64,000 nt of DNA from assembly GCA_020426325.1 (NCBI GenBank), contig JAGQQG010000004.1:58236-122235 (forward strand), in the 5' to 3' direction. Positions 56,480 through 64,000 of this stretch are shown in pieces. Below the pieces are notes generated by a model. It was not told the origin of the DNA, ran no database searches, and saw only the letters and a program-made list of their open reading frames with translations. Position 1 is the first letter of the stretch. Each line of letters opens with the position of its first letter. Source of the DNA: Planctomycetaceae bacterium (lineage in GTDB: Bacteria; Planctomycetota; Planctomycetia; Planctomycetales; Planctomycetaceae). The position numbers and the translations under genes were made by a program.

Positions 56480-56932
56480 ATGCGTGCTCTTGTTGCTCTG
56501 ACATTGGTGACCGCAATTCAATGCTGCGGAACGCAGTCAGCAATCGCAGATGATCCGGTCCTTTCTCCGCCATTTCCCTCCACCATGAACCCTGTTCCTG
56601 GTGATTTCGAGGTTCTCCCTTCCGACCCTCAGGACATGCAGTCATTCGAAACTTATCCCCCTGCTGAGCCTGCCTATCAGCCGCCTTCAAGCCCGTCCCA
56701 GGCCTATGACTCGATGCCGCGGCCTTCCTACGAGGAGGTGGCTTCGGGTTACCCGGCACCAGCTCATTCACTCGTTCCCTCAGCTTTGTATGGCGGACCG
56801 ATGTTTGTTGGTTCGGGAAGTTATGGCGGTTCGTATGCCTGGGGTACCCACATTCGATATCCGTACTATAACTACCGCAGCCCTTGGACATACGGCGGCC
56901 CCGCGAGCATCAACCACACCATCATCTGGTGA
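56480..56932 (+). CDS. Small secreted Pro/Tyr/Ser-rich protein
   Basis: The 150-residue product has a signal peptide ending near SAIAD. The rest is Pro/Ser/Tyr-rich (YPPAEPAYQPPSS) with a Gly/Tyr-rich end (GSYGGSYAWGTHIRYPYYNYR). GAGG lies upstream of the start. It resembles the leftward neighbour in composition, so both may be parts of one envelope structure. Family unknown. Confidence 0.8.
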   Translation: MRALVALTLVTAIQCCGTQSAIADDPVLSPPFPSTMNPVPGDFEVLPSDPQDMQSFETYPPAEPAYQPPSSPSQAYDSMPRPSYEEVASGYPAPAHSLVPSALYGGPMFVGSGSYGGSYAWGTHIRYPYYNYRSPWTYGGPASINHTIIW

Positions 56933-57317
56933 GTAGCGTCATTCTCAGCGTTTGATGCCACGATGATTGATAGTACGTTTCAAGAGTCATCGAGCGGCGT
57001 GATCTGCTGGATAAGGCTCCCCGTTGTGGTCCGATTTACGTTTGCTGCCAGTAGAGTTCGCCAAAGCCTCCCAGCTTGAGAGTCTGATTTCCTCCATGGG
57101 GTCCGGTTTGTCCGATCGTTACGAAGTTGACGGCATTTGTCTTCAACTTCCGGACTTTGCTCCGCCGATACTGCTGATGACCGTAAGCAACCAGCCACTG
57201 CAAAGTTGCTGGTGCGCCGGTCACTGACCCGCTGATGGATCAGCGGATTTCGAGGGGGAAACAATGCCGCAATCACTCCGACGTTAGACCCAACGTTCTG
57301 GAGATTCATCTCGCGGC
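56933..57317. other. Upstream region of the secretin gene
   Basis: These 385 bases should carry the promoter of the secretin gene. A 62-codon leftward frame (57036-57224, GTG start) has no ribosome site and is not called. I see no repeat or RNA motif. Confidence 0.5.
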
Positions 57318-59309
57318 ATGATTGTCAGGGAAGACTGGGAGCAACACCGGATGTTGAGCTCGCCGTATGCCACTTGGGGCCAAAGACACACGCTGTCACG
57401 GCCTGGAAAACACACCATTGTGAACGTGCGTCGATGGACGACGTTCGCGGGCTGCAGCCTGATGGTTCTTGCCGGTTTGGCAGGGCAGGTTTTCGCCCAG
57501 TCGCCAACGCAAGGTCCACAGCTACCAGGACAAATCGTCCATCGGGAACCTGTGATGACGGCTGCTGTTCCTGGACTATCAGTCCATGAGATGCAGCAGG
57601 TGCAGTATGAGCTTCCAAACACTTTTCCTGCACAAGATTCTCGGATCAATCTCGTGCCTAAAGGTGAGCAGGAAGTCGAACTGATTCAGCACCGCAGCCA
57701 GCTGATAACGACGACGGATCGAGTTCGTCGGATCCATATCGCAGATCCCTCGGTTCTGGAGATTATTCAGTTCAGCGAGACAGAATTCTCGCTGATCGGC
57801 CTGAATCTCGGCACAACGGATATGACGTTCTGGTTTGAAGGAAATGAGACTCCTTTGCTGTACCTTGCGAAGGTCATTCCTGACCCGTCTCTCGAAGAGC
57901 AACGTCGTCTCGATTACGGAAAGATCGAGCGCAAACTGACACTGCTCTATCCGAACAGCAAGGTCTACCTGATTCCTATGTCCCAGAAGATCATAGTTCG
58001 TGGACAGGCGAAGGACGCTCAGGAAGCCGCTCGCATCATGCAAATCGTGCGCGGCGAAGTCCTCACGCAAGAGGGAGACATTTATGCAGGCGGACAAGCC
58101 GGGGTCCCTGTTGAGAATACAGGTGGCCGTGGTGCCGCTGGACTTGGCGGTGCCTATGGCGGCGGCATCGGGGGTGTGGCCGGAGGTGATCTCCTGTCCT
58201 CGCTGATTGTGAACGAACTCCAGGTGCCTGGTGAATTCCAGGTCATGCTGCGTGTCCGGATTGCGGAACTCAATCGGTCACAACTGCGTCGTTACGGTCT
58301 CGACTGGAACGTCATCTTCAATGATGCCCGTCACATTGTCGGTCAGACATTCGCGGCAACGGCTCCCGTTCTGACCGGCCTGTTTGAGAATGGCGAGGTC
58401 TCGGTCCTGCTTGATGCATTGGCTTCAAACGGCAGTGCCAAGATCCTTGAAGACTCGGTAGTGGTCACCATGAGCGGCAACCCGGCCAGCTTCTTGTCCG
58501 GTGGTGAATTTGCTGTGCCCAACACAGTCGGAACGGGTGGTGTCCTTGTCGGCACTACGACATTCCGAGGCTTTGGTACTTCGATCATCGCCACACCGAC
58601 CGTGATTGATGACGACCTGATTCGCCTCCAGATCATTCCTGAACTCTCTGCGATCAATAGTGGCAACTCTGTCGGTGGAGTGCCGGGTGTTGATGTCCGA
58701 CGAGTCCAGACGGTCGTCGAGTTGCGAGAAGGTCAGACCATCGTGCTGGGTGGCTTGTTCTCTCGTCAACAACAGGCTGAGACCACCCGCATCCCGCTGC
58801 TCGGTGAGATCCCGATTGTTGGGACCTACCTGTTCAACACCAAGCAGGCGACGGAAGACGAAACAGAAATGCTGATCGTGGTGACTCCCGAAATCGTCCG
58901 ACCGATGGACCCCGAAGAGGTTCCGCCACTGCCCGGTTTCTATGTCACACACCCGGACGACTTCGATCTGTACAAGCTGAACCGGATCGAAGGCAATCCT
59001 GACCTCAGCCACTACCAACTGCTGCCTTACGGGAACGGCAGTGGCTATGGCGAGAACGCAGGATTCGGCTTCCACAATCCCGACTACAACCAGATGGGTG
59101 GGCATGGCTACATCCAACAGGGTGACTACAACGTCCCGAATTACTCCCAGCCTCTGATGGACGGTGGACAGATGAACTCGTATCCCGCACCATCAATACA
59201 GCCAACTCCTGCTATGGGAGCAACTGCGAGACGGCCGAGTGTGATTCAGCAGACGAGCGGACAACAGACGAAGCCACAGACATCCAAGAAGAGTTGGTTC
59301 GGTCGATGA
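57318..59309 (+). CDS. Secretin (CpaC/type II-like) outer-membrane channel
   Basis: The 663-residue frame has a signal segment near residues 40-60 ending in VFAQ, so a GTG or TTG-type start nearer 57420 is possible. Residues about 113-175 form the pilus-associated N-domain (TTDRVRRIHIADPSVLEII and FSLIGLNLGTTDMTFW). The secretin core spans about 330-545, with VPNTVGTGGVLVG and VVELREGQTIVLGGLFSRQ and a late IPLLGEIPIVGTYLF. The C-terminus is Gln/Pro/Tyr-rich. It forms the outer-membrane ring of a Tad pilus or type II system. The ATPase and inner-membrane parts are not in this window. Confidence 0.93.
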   Translation: MIVREDWEQHRMLSSPYATWGQRHTLSRPGKHTIVNVRRWTTFAGCSLMVLAGLAGQVFAQSPTQGPQLPGQIVHREPVMTAAVPGLSVHEMQQVQYELPNTFPAQDSRINLVPKGEQEVELIQHRSQLITTTDRVRRIHIADPSVLEIIQFSETEFSLIGLNLGTTDMTFWFEGNETPLLYLAKVIPDPSLEEQRRLDYGKIERKLTLLYPNSKVYLIPMSQKIIVRGQAKDAQEAARIMQIVRGEVLTQEGDIYAGGQAGVPVENTGGRGAAGLGGAYGGGIGGVAGGDLLSSLIVNELQVPGEFQVMLRVRIAELNRSQLRRYGLDWNVIFNDARHIVGQTFAATAPVLTGLFENGEVSVLLDALASNGSAKILEDSVVVTMSGNPASFLSGGEFAVPNTVGTGGVLVGTTTFRGFGTSIIATPTVIDDDLIRLQIIPELSAINSGNSVGGVPGVDVRRVQTVVELREGQTIVLGGLFSRQQQAETTRIPLLGEIPIVGTYLFNTKQATEDETEMLIVVTPEIVRPMDPEEVPPLPGFYVTHPDDFDLYKLNRIEGNPDLSHYQLLPYGNGSGYGENAGFGFHNPDYNQMGGHGYIQQGDYNVPNYSQPLMDGGQMNSYPAPSIQPTPAMGATARRPSVIQQTSGQQTKPQTSKKSWFGR

Positions 59310-59474
59310 CCAAGCCACTTTCTGGATGTGCAGAAATCGATTGAATGAGACTTCCCGGACCCGCCTTCGGGAAATGACCCAGGACCGTGGATGTTGTAGG
59401 TGTCTGCGGCCAACGACAACAACGACATCGGCTCGTTTGACCGAGCCGACTCAACAGAAGATGGGGGACAGCCA

Positions 59475-60209
59475 ATGTCCAGCGAACTGCGAATGATCTC
59501 AGCCGGCGTGCTCGCGATGGCCGTCGTCTCAACAACAATCGGCTGTGCTCACTGGGGCGGGACCTCGGTCTGCGACGACACTTGCGGATCGTGTCAGGCA
59601 CCTTGTGAACCTTCCTGTGAGGCCCCGTGTGGATGCGACACATGTGGGGGTGCATGCGAAGGAGGGGGTGCTTGCAGAGCCTGCGGCGGATGCGGACCCT
59701 GCGGGTGGCTGTGCGGCGCGTTCCACCATCGCTCCAATGCAATTCCAGATACACTGCCTCTGGGAAGCACCGTGCGAGCCCATTACCAGGTGATGGAAAC
59801 AAATGCTGAAGCTGCTGACTTCATCTTTCATCAGCATGACTTCGTTGGGCAAACTGCTGAACTGACTCCAGACGGTAAAGACAAGATCCTGGAGGTCGCT
59901 GTCCGGATGAAGTCCGCACCTTTCCCGGTCCTCATCGAGCGCAGCACCAACAACTCAGACCCTGAACTCGACGTTGTCCGCAGGAACCTCGTCGCACAAA
60001 TCCTGACGGAGTTCGGTACACCCGATGCCGATCGACGGACCATTATCTCCCCATCCTATGGGCAGGGTTACAACGCCATTCAGGCCGAATCCACCTACTA
60101 TCAATACCTGTTCCAGGGCGGTGGGTTTGGCGGAGGCTTCGGCGGTGGCGGCGGAGGTGGATTTGGCGGAGGCTTCGGCGGTGGCGGCGGATTTGGCGGC
60201 GGCTTCTAG
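59475..60209 (+). CDS. Cys-rich lipoprotein with OmpA-like core and glycine-rich tail
   Basis: From the ATG at 59475 the protein is 244 residues. The signal segment ends in TTIGC, a likely lipoprotein Cys. A Cys-rich stretch follows (about 30-75) with many CxxC units. Residues 85-205 resemble an OmpA/CpaD-like domain (LTPDGKDKILEVAVRM, then DPELDVVRRNLVAQILTEFG). The tail is glycine/phenylalanine-rich with an exact 30-base direct repeat. Position after the secretin suggests the CpaD or pilotin role; this is inferred. A strong terminator follows at 60257. Confidence 0.8.
   Translation: MSSELRMISAGVLAMAVVSTTIGCAHWGGTSVCDDTCGSCQAPCEPSCEAPCGCDTCGGACEGGGACRACGGCGPCGWLCGAFHHRSNAIPDTLPLGSTVRAHYQVMETNAEAADFIFHQHDFVGQTAELTPDGKDKILEVAVRMKSAPFPVLIERSTNNSDPELDVVRRNLVAQILTEFGTPDADRRTIISPSYGQGYNAIQAESTYYQYLFQGGGFGGGFGGGGGGGFGGGFGGGGGFGGGF
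60126..60191 (+). repeat. Exact 30-bp direct repeat in the glycine-rich tail
   Basis: TTTGGCGGAGGCTTCGGCGG begins the unit at 60126-60155 and again at 60162-60191, 30 identical bases each, separated by six. It encodes the FGGGFGGGGG tail and can expand or contract by slippage. Confidence 0.9.
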
Positions 60210-60256
60210 CCCTAACCAACGATTCTCAAACCACATTCGTTCAATTTGAATGACCG

Positions 60257-60291
60257 ACAGGCATCTCTCGACCGGGAGATGCCTGTTTTTC
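60257..60291 (+). terminator. Intrinsic terminator after the Cys-rich lipoprotein gene
   Basis: ACAGGCATCTC and its exact reverse complement GAGATGCCTGT flank an 8-base loop and are followed by TTTTCTTT. It is a strong rightward terminator and separates the secretin-lipoprotein unit from the TPR gene. Confidence 0.92.
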
Positions 60292-60501
60292 TTTGCGCCG
60301 AAACTGCCGGTGTCCCAAGGGCACGTCCGACCGCGATTAACTTGACCTCGACTCATCTGAAAGCCTGCCATAGACTTCCCGCCCCTGTCTCAAGATCCGC
60401 CTTCAGAAGGATCGTAATTGAGTCCCCTCCCCATCGCATCTGTTCCGCAACTTCAAGGCGGACGGATTCTGCGTTTGAACCGCACTTCGTCTGGCTGTCC
60501 T

Positions 60502-63159
60502 ATGAAAACACATCTCCTCATAGCAGCACTTCTCTTTCCACTCTTTTGTGGCTGTCAGTCCTCAAGCCCGCTGATGAGCTGGATGGGGAAAGATCACTCT
60601 GAGAAACTCGCCTCGCAATCAACCAAAGGCTCGCTCAGTGAGGCCAAGCTACCCCCTCCGACAAACGTCAATGCTCAAACGTCAGGTGTCTCAGTCAATT
60701 CTCTCGATGAGCACCTGAAGCTTGGCGAAGCGGAACTCAAATCGGGACGGTATGCTCAAGCCAAAAGTCACTTCCAATCAGTGCTCCTCGAGCAGCCTCA
60801 GCACGTCGAAGCCAACCATCGGATGGGTGTGCTGAGCGACAAGATCGGTGATTTCGAGACTGCTGAGCAACACTATCGCCTCGCCCTGATCAACGATCCT
60901 CGCAACGCTGCACTTCTGAGTGACTTCGGCTACTCCTACTGGCTGCAAGGACGCTACCTCGACAGTGAACGGCTTTTGCTTCAGGCTCGCCAGGTTGACC
61001 CCCAATACAAGAACGCCATTGCCAACCTCGGGATGGTTTATGGAACGACGGGTCGCCAGGAGGAGGCATTGGCCCTGTTCCGTCAGATCGGCAACGAGGC
61101 TGCTGCTCAAGACATGTTGAAACAAGTGGCAGCCATGGCGCCACAGTCCGGTGCCCCGGTCGTCACGGGCGGATCAATGTCTCCGGTCACGCTCGCCAGC
61201 AATGAAGTTACGCCGCCCACATCAATGTCGCCGAGAGATTCTCAGAACGTTAATGAACCGACTCAGAAGATCCTGGATCTCATGGAAGAGGCTCGACGCG
61301 AGCAGGCTGTGATGGAGCAGGATCGTGCCAACTCGGACCTTGCAACTCGTCAACGGCAAACTCCACCGTTTGTTCAGAATCGACCAGAGACTCCGCAAGG
61401 CTACGTGCCTCAAATGGCCGGTGTCGATCCGTTCCACAGCCAACGCGGGCTGACATCAGATCAACAACAGATTCCTGATGCGATGCTGAGCCATGCATTG
61501 GCCAGAATCGATCAGGAAGGCCGTCGAACTCCGCAGGACGGGCCGATCACACTCGGGCCGAGCACGAACCCCTCATACAACAACGCTCCACAACCCAATG
61601 GTGCACCGTACGGTGCAGCCCAGCCCACATCACCTCAGTACGACTCCCCAAATGCCAACCGACAGCAACCGGGAATTGCGGGTCCGAATCCATTCGCAAC
61701 CACCGGAAGTTCGCAACAGAGTGTGCCGATCTACACCGGAACCGGTCAGCAGTTACAGACTCAGCCTCCGGTCAATGCCAACCCCACACAACAGCCTGGA
61801 TACAACGTTGCAGGCTCGATGCAGCAGTTCGATGCTAACGGTGTGTCCGCAACTCCATCGCCGATGACACAACCGCCAGCAGGATTCGAGCCTGTGCAGG
61901 CTGCTGCCCAACCGGGTTCATCAGCCATCATCACATATGGCAATCCTAATCGGAATCCGGCTGCCGCAGGCTCACCGACACAACGGATGGCTCCAAACGG
62001 AAATCAATCATTCTCGGTCGTGACAGCTTCCGGAGTTCCTGCATCGAGCGCTGGGATTCCTCCATCGAAAGGAGTTCAGCAGGCATCTGGATTCATGATT
62101 CAACAGAACGATCCGAATCGGATGGGCTCCCAAGAATCGGGCCAGTCACCCGTGGAACATGCCTATCATCAACAGCAGCCTGGTGCACAGCCACCCATCG
62201 ATCTTCTGGGAGCAGCTGGCCAACCAACCGCCATCCCCCCCACTTCGACAGTTCCCCCTGCGACACCCGGAAGTCAATGGCCACTGATCCCCGCCGGTAG
62301 TGCCGATCCAAATGATCCCTATCAGCAGGCTCGACGAGAGGCTGCCATCATGGGATTAGGTGTCGGTCCCGGGCAAATGTTTCCCTACGTTCAGCAGACG
62401 AACCGAGCTGTCCCTGGTACCAGTTCGATGATGAACGGAGCACAGTATCCGGCACCACAACGTCAACTTCCGATCGGCATGAACCCAGCCGATCTCAGTC
62501 CCTCATTTGCCGGTCCTCAAGCGACCAATTTGACACCTGGACAAAGCTATCAGGGTCAACTGCTTCCGCAGGTGGCTGCTCCGATCACAAATCCGTCTCA
62601 GTTCGGAGCCCCTGCATCTTCGACCTTCCAGCAATACGAACAAATGAGCTACACAGGTCCACCGCCAACGTCGTACACGCAGATGTATGAGGACGTTCGC
62701 CAACAGAGTGCTCAGCAGTTAAATGGCCTCATCAACCAGACGTATGGACAACCAGTCCAGACTCCTCCATCCGGGATTGCAGCTCTGCCATCACAGACGT
62801 ATCACGCACCGCAGAACCCGGCTCTCTCCCAATACAGCGCTCCCCAGTTGGCGACCAATCCTCTCCAGGCAACATATACTCAACCCGTTGCTGATGCGGC
62901 TCCTGACTCCCGCTGGACTCCACCACAGTTGACGGCTCCGACAACACAGTCGACTCGACCAACAGAATACAATGCACCTCAGACGTACACTTCGACTCCA
63001 ACGACGAATCCCAACGAGAATATCGTTGTTCCGGAACAGTACCCCGCAGCAGTCAAACAGGGCTATCAGACAAATGCGAACTTACGACAATCGCCCGTAT
63101 ATTCGTCCTCAAGCCAGCATTCCGGAAATCTGCCGATCATCGTCCCCGGCAAGCGGTGA
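60502..63159 (+). CDS. TPR lipoprotein with long Gln/Pro-rich disordered tail
   Basis: Starting at 60502 (MKTHLLIAALLFPLFCGC) gives 885 residues with a lipobox Cys. Residues about 68-180 hold three TPR units (ELKSGRYAQAKSHFQSVL, IGDFETAEQHYRLAL and YLDSERLLLQARQ). The remaining 700 residues are Gln, Pro, Asn, Ser and Tyr-rich, without predicted fold. It resembles pilus-associated TPR lipoproteins of Tad systems. It has its own upstream region after the terminator at 60257. Confidence 0.86.
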   Translation: MKTHLLIAALLFPLFCGCQSSSPLMSWMGKDHSEKLASQSTKGSLSEAKLPPPTNVNAQTSGVSVNSLDEHLKLGEAELKSGRYAQAKSHFQSVLLEQPQHVEANHRMGVLSDKIGDFETAEQHYRLALINDPRNAALLSDFGYSYWLQGRYLDSERLLLQARQVDPQYKNAIANLGMVYGTTGRQEEALALFRQIGNEAAAQDMLKQVAAMAPQSGAPVVTGGSMSPVTLASNEVTPPTSMSPRDSQNVNEPTQKILDLMEEARREQAVMEQDRANSDLATRQRQTPPFVQNRPETPQGYVPQMAGVDPFHSQRGLTSDQQQIPDAMLSHALARIDQEGRRTPQDGPITLGPSTNPSYNNAPQPNGAPYGAAQPTSPQYDSPNANRQQPGIAGPNPFATTGSSQQSVPIYTGTGQQLQTQPPVNANPTQQPGYNVAGSMQQFDANGVSATPSPMTQPPAGFEPVQAAAQPGSSAIITYGNPNRNPAAAGSPTQRMAPNGNQSFSVVTASGVPASSAGIPPSKGVQQASGFMIQQNDPNRMGSQESGQSPVEHAYHQQQPGAQPPIDLLGAAGQPTAIPPTSTVPPATPGSQWPLIPAGSADPNDPYQQARREAAIMGLGVGPGQMFPYVQQTNRAVPGTSSMMNGAQYPAPQRQLPIGMNPADLSPSFAGPQATNLTPGQSYQGQLLPQVAAPITNPSQFGAPASSTFQQYEQMSYTGPPPTSYTQMYEDVRQQSAQQLNGLINQTYGQPVQTPPSGIAALPSQTYHAPQNPALSQYSAPQLATNPLQATYTQPVADAAPDSRWTPPQLTAPTTQSTRPTEYNAPQTYTSTPTTNPNENIVVPEQYPAAVKQGYQTNANLRQSPVYSSSSQHSGNLPIIVPGKR

Positions 63160-63169
63160 GGCATGACGC

Positions 63170-64000
63170 TCAGTCGACGGGTAAGCGCACGACCTGCACC
63201 CACGCTGGACTCTTTCCCACGTCCAAGGTTTGCATGGGCGTTAGCTCGCCATCATCGCCCAGCCGATACGCGATCATCTTTCCTGATCCCTGTCCCGCTG
63301 CATACAGCCACTTCCCGTTGGGATGAATGTTGAACGACCTCGGTGTCGATTCCGTTGGTGTCGTCGGTGGTTCAAGCGAGTGAGCTTCGCCAGCAGACGC
63401 ATCGATCTGAAAACCCGCCAGACTGTCATGCCCACGGTTCGAGACGTAGGCGAAACGACCATCGGGCGTCAGCTCGACGTCCGCTGTCGTATTGTCCCCC
63501 GTAAAGTCAGATGGCAAAGTCGTGATGAAGTCTGAGAGGGGCGTGAGTGTGCCTCGATCGGGATCGAAGCGGAATACACCCATTTCACTCCCCGCTTCCA
63601 TGCTCACAAAGGCAACATCCTTGGTCGGATGGAACCAAAGATGTCTCGGTTCGTGTTTGCCATTGGAATCGGACGTGTCGACATGACCCGCCGGATTGGG
63701 TGACAGTCGTCCGGTGTTCTCATCGAGGACAAACTGGTAGATCTTCTCCGGTCCCGTATGTGGTACGAACACAAACCGGTTGGAACGATCTACCACAATG
63801 CAGTGTGCGTTTTTCGCAGTCTCGATCGTCTGCACTTCCTCACCCAAAGTTCCGTCCTCCTCAATCCGATGCACGGCCACGCGGCCTTCGGCGTAGTAGG
63901 CTGAGAGCAGGAAACGCCCCGTTCGATCTGTTGCGATAAACGTTCCGCTGCCCCCCACATCGATTTCATTCAGAGGTGTGAATCCGCCGTTCTCGATGCA
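63170..64000 (-). CDS. Lactonase-family beta-propeller protein, N-terminus off the window
   Basis: The frame is open to the window edge, so the N-terminus is missing. The visible 276 residues match the 6-phosphogluconolactonase (PGL/YbhE) seven-bladed propeller: GSGTFIATDRTGRFLLSAYY, then NAHCIVVDRSNRFVFVPHTG, LSPNPAGHVDT and ELTPDGRFAYVSNRGHD. It may hydrolyse 6-phosphogluconolactone or a related lactone. The stop lies 10 bases after the stop of the convergent TPR gene. Confidence 0.88.
   Translation of the reverse strand, partial: CIENGGFTPLNEIDVGGSGTFIATDRTGRFLLSAYYAEGRVAVHRIEEDGTLGEEVQTIETAKNAHCIVVDRSNRFVFVPHTGPEKIYQFVLDENTGRLSPNPAGHVDTSDSNGKHEPRHLWFHPTKDVAFVSMEAGSEMGVFRFDPDRGTLTPLSDFITTLPSDFTGDNTTADVELTPDGRFAYVSNRGHDSLAGFQIDASAGEAHSLEPPTTPTESTPRSFNIHPNGKWLYAAGQGSGKMIAYRLGDDGELTPMQTLDVGKSPAWVQVVRLPVD

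Noticed and set aside
56307..56891. A 194-codon leftward frame over the small secreted-protein gene
   Set aside because: The plus-strand frame has a signal peptide and ribosome site; the minus frame has neither.
57036..57224. A 62-codon GTG-started leftward frame upstream of the secretin gene
   Set aside because: No ribosome site and no recognisable feature; likely chance.

Overview
The window reads as chromosome of a member of the Planctomycetota. The clearest pointer is the secreted VWA protein at 43789-45843, which carries the planctomycete N-terminal LEERTLLS motif. The MoxR/DUF58/transglutaminase trio, the planctomycete-style secretin cluster, many small signal-peptide proteins with no recognisable family, and moderately high G+C coding sequence fit this. 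Genus cannot be fixed from the sequence. I see no rRNA, tRNA, CRISPR array, prophage or complete insertion sequence. Genes lie on both strands in short operons, and several convergent neighbours overlap by a few bases.

Layout. 1-4.9 kb: a gene fragment at the edge, a thioredoxin-fold (TlpA-like) protein, a lipoprotein and a HEAT/TPR lipoprotein. 5.3-9.8 kb: MoxR ATPase, DUF58 protein and membrane transglutaminase operon. 9.8-15 kb: 2-hydroxyacid dehydrogenase, M14-type deacylase, DCC thiol oxidoreductase, amidohydrolase and sialidase-like protein. 15.1-17.5 kb: a purple-acid-phosphatase/beta-propeller-phytase fusion. 17.8-22.5 kb: M48 lipoprotein protease, cysteine desulfurase, universal stress protein and diaminopimelate decarboxylase. 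22.6-26.4 kb: an A+T-richer orphan, a small aspartic protease, a formyltransferase-like protein, a GlsB-type membrane protein and aspartate-semialdehyde dehydrogenase. 26.6-30.4 kb: cobalamin-dependent methionine synthase. 30.4-36.3 kb: DUF4404, RraB-like, a kinase-fold protein, PP2C phosphatase and a histidine kinase/NtrC-like regulator pair. 36.5-43.6 kb: an alpha-glucan cluster (glycogen synthase, two GH57 enzymes, a GalT-like enzyme). 43.8-50.7 kb: VWA protein, small protein, MFS transporter, second DUF58 protein, MBL hydrolase, small exported protein, VOC protein. 50.9-55.4 kb: response regulator with zinc ribbon, FHA protein, RsmD, MtnA and a membrane protein combining a Gfo/Idh-like and an OmpA-like domain. 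55.5-63.2 kb: two small secreted proteins, a secretin, a Cys-rich lipoprotein and a large TPR lipoprotein. The right edge holds a partial lactonase.

The most distinctive signal is repeat DNA that sits in or exactly against coding sequence. A 141-bp REPIN-like element (48620-48760) lies between two convergent genes, and its 14-bp terminal inverted repeat supplies the TAG stop codon of both. A 26-base copy of the same palindrome, with one mismatch, sits in frame inside metH (28491-28516). A second, unrelated repeat (GTGTCCA tandem plus a 13-bp inverted repeat, 29675-29754) is also in frame in metH, at a surface-loop position by comparison with E. coli MetH recalled from memory. Other points worth a second look are the Gfo/Idh-membrane-OmpA architecture, the phosphatase-phytase fusion, an NtrC-like regulator without a GAFTGA loop, and a receiver-zinc-ribbon protein beside an FHA protein. 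All functional calls rest on motif reading; no database search was possible.
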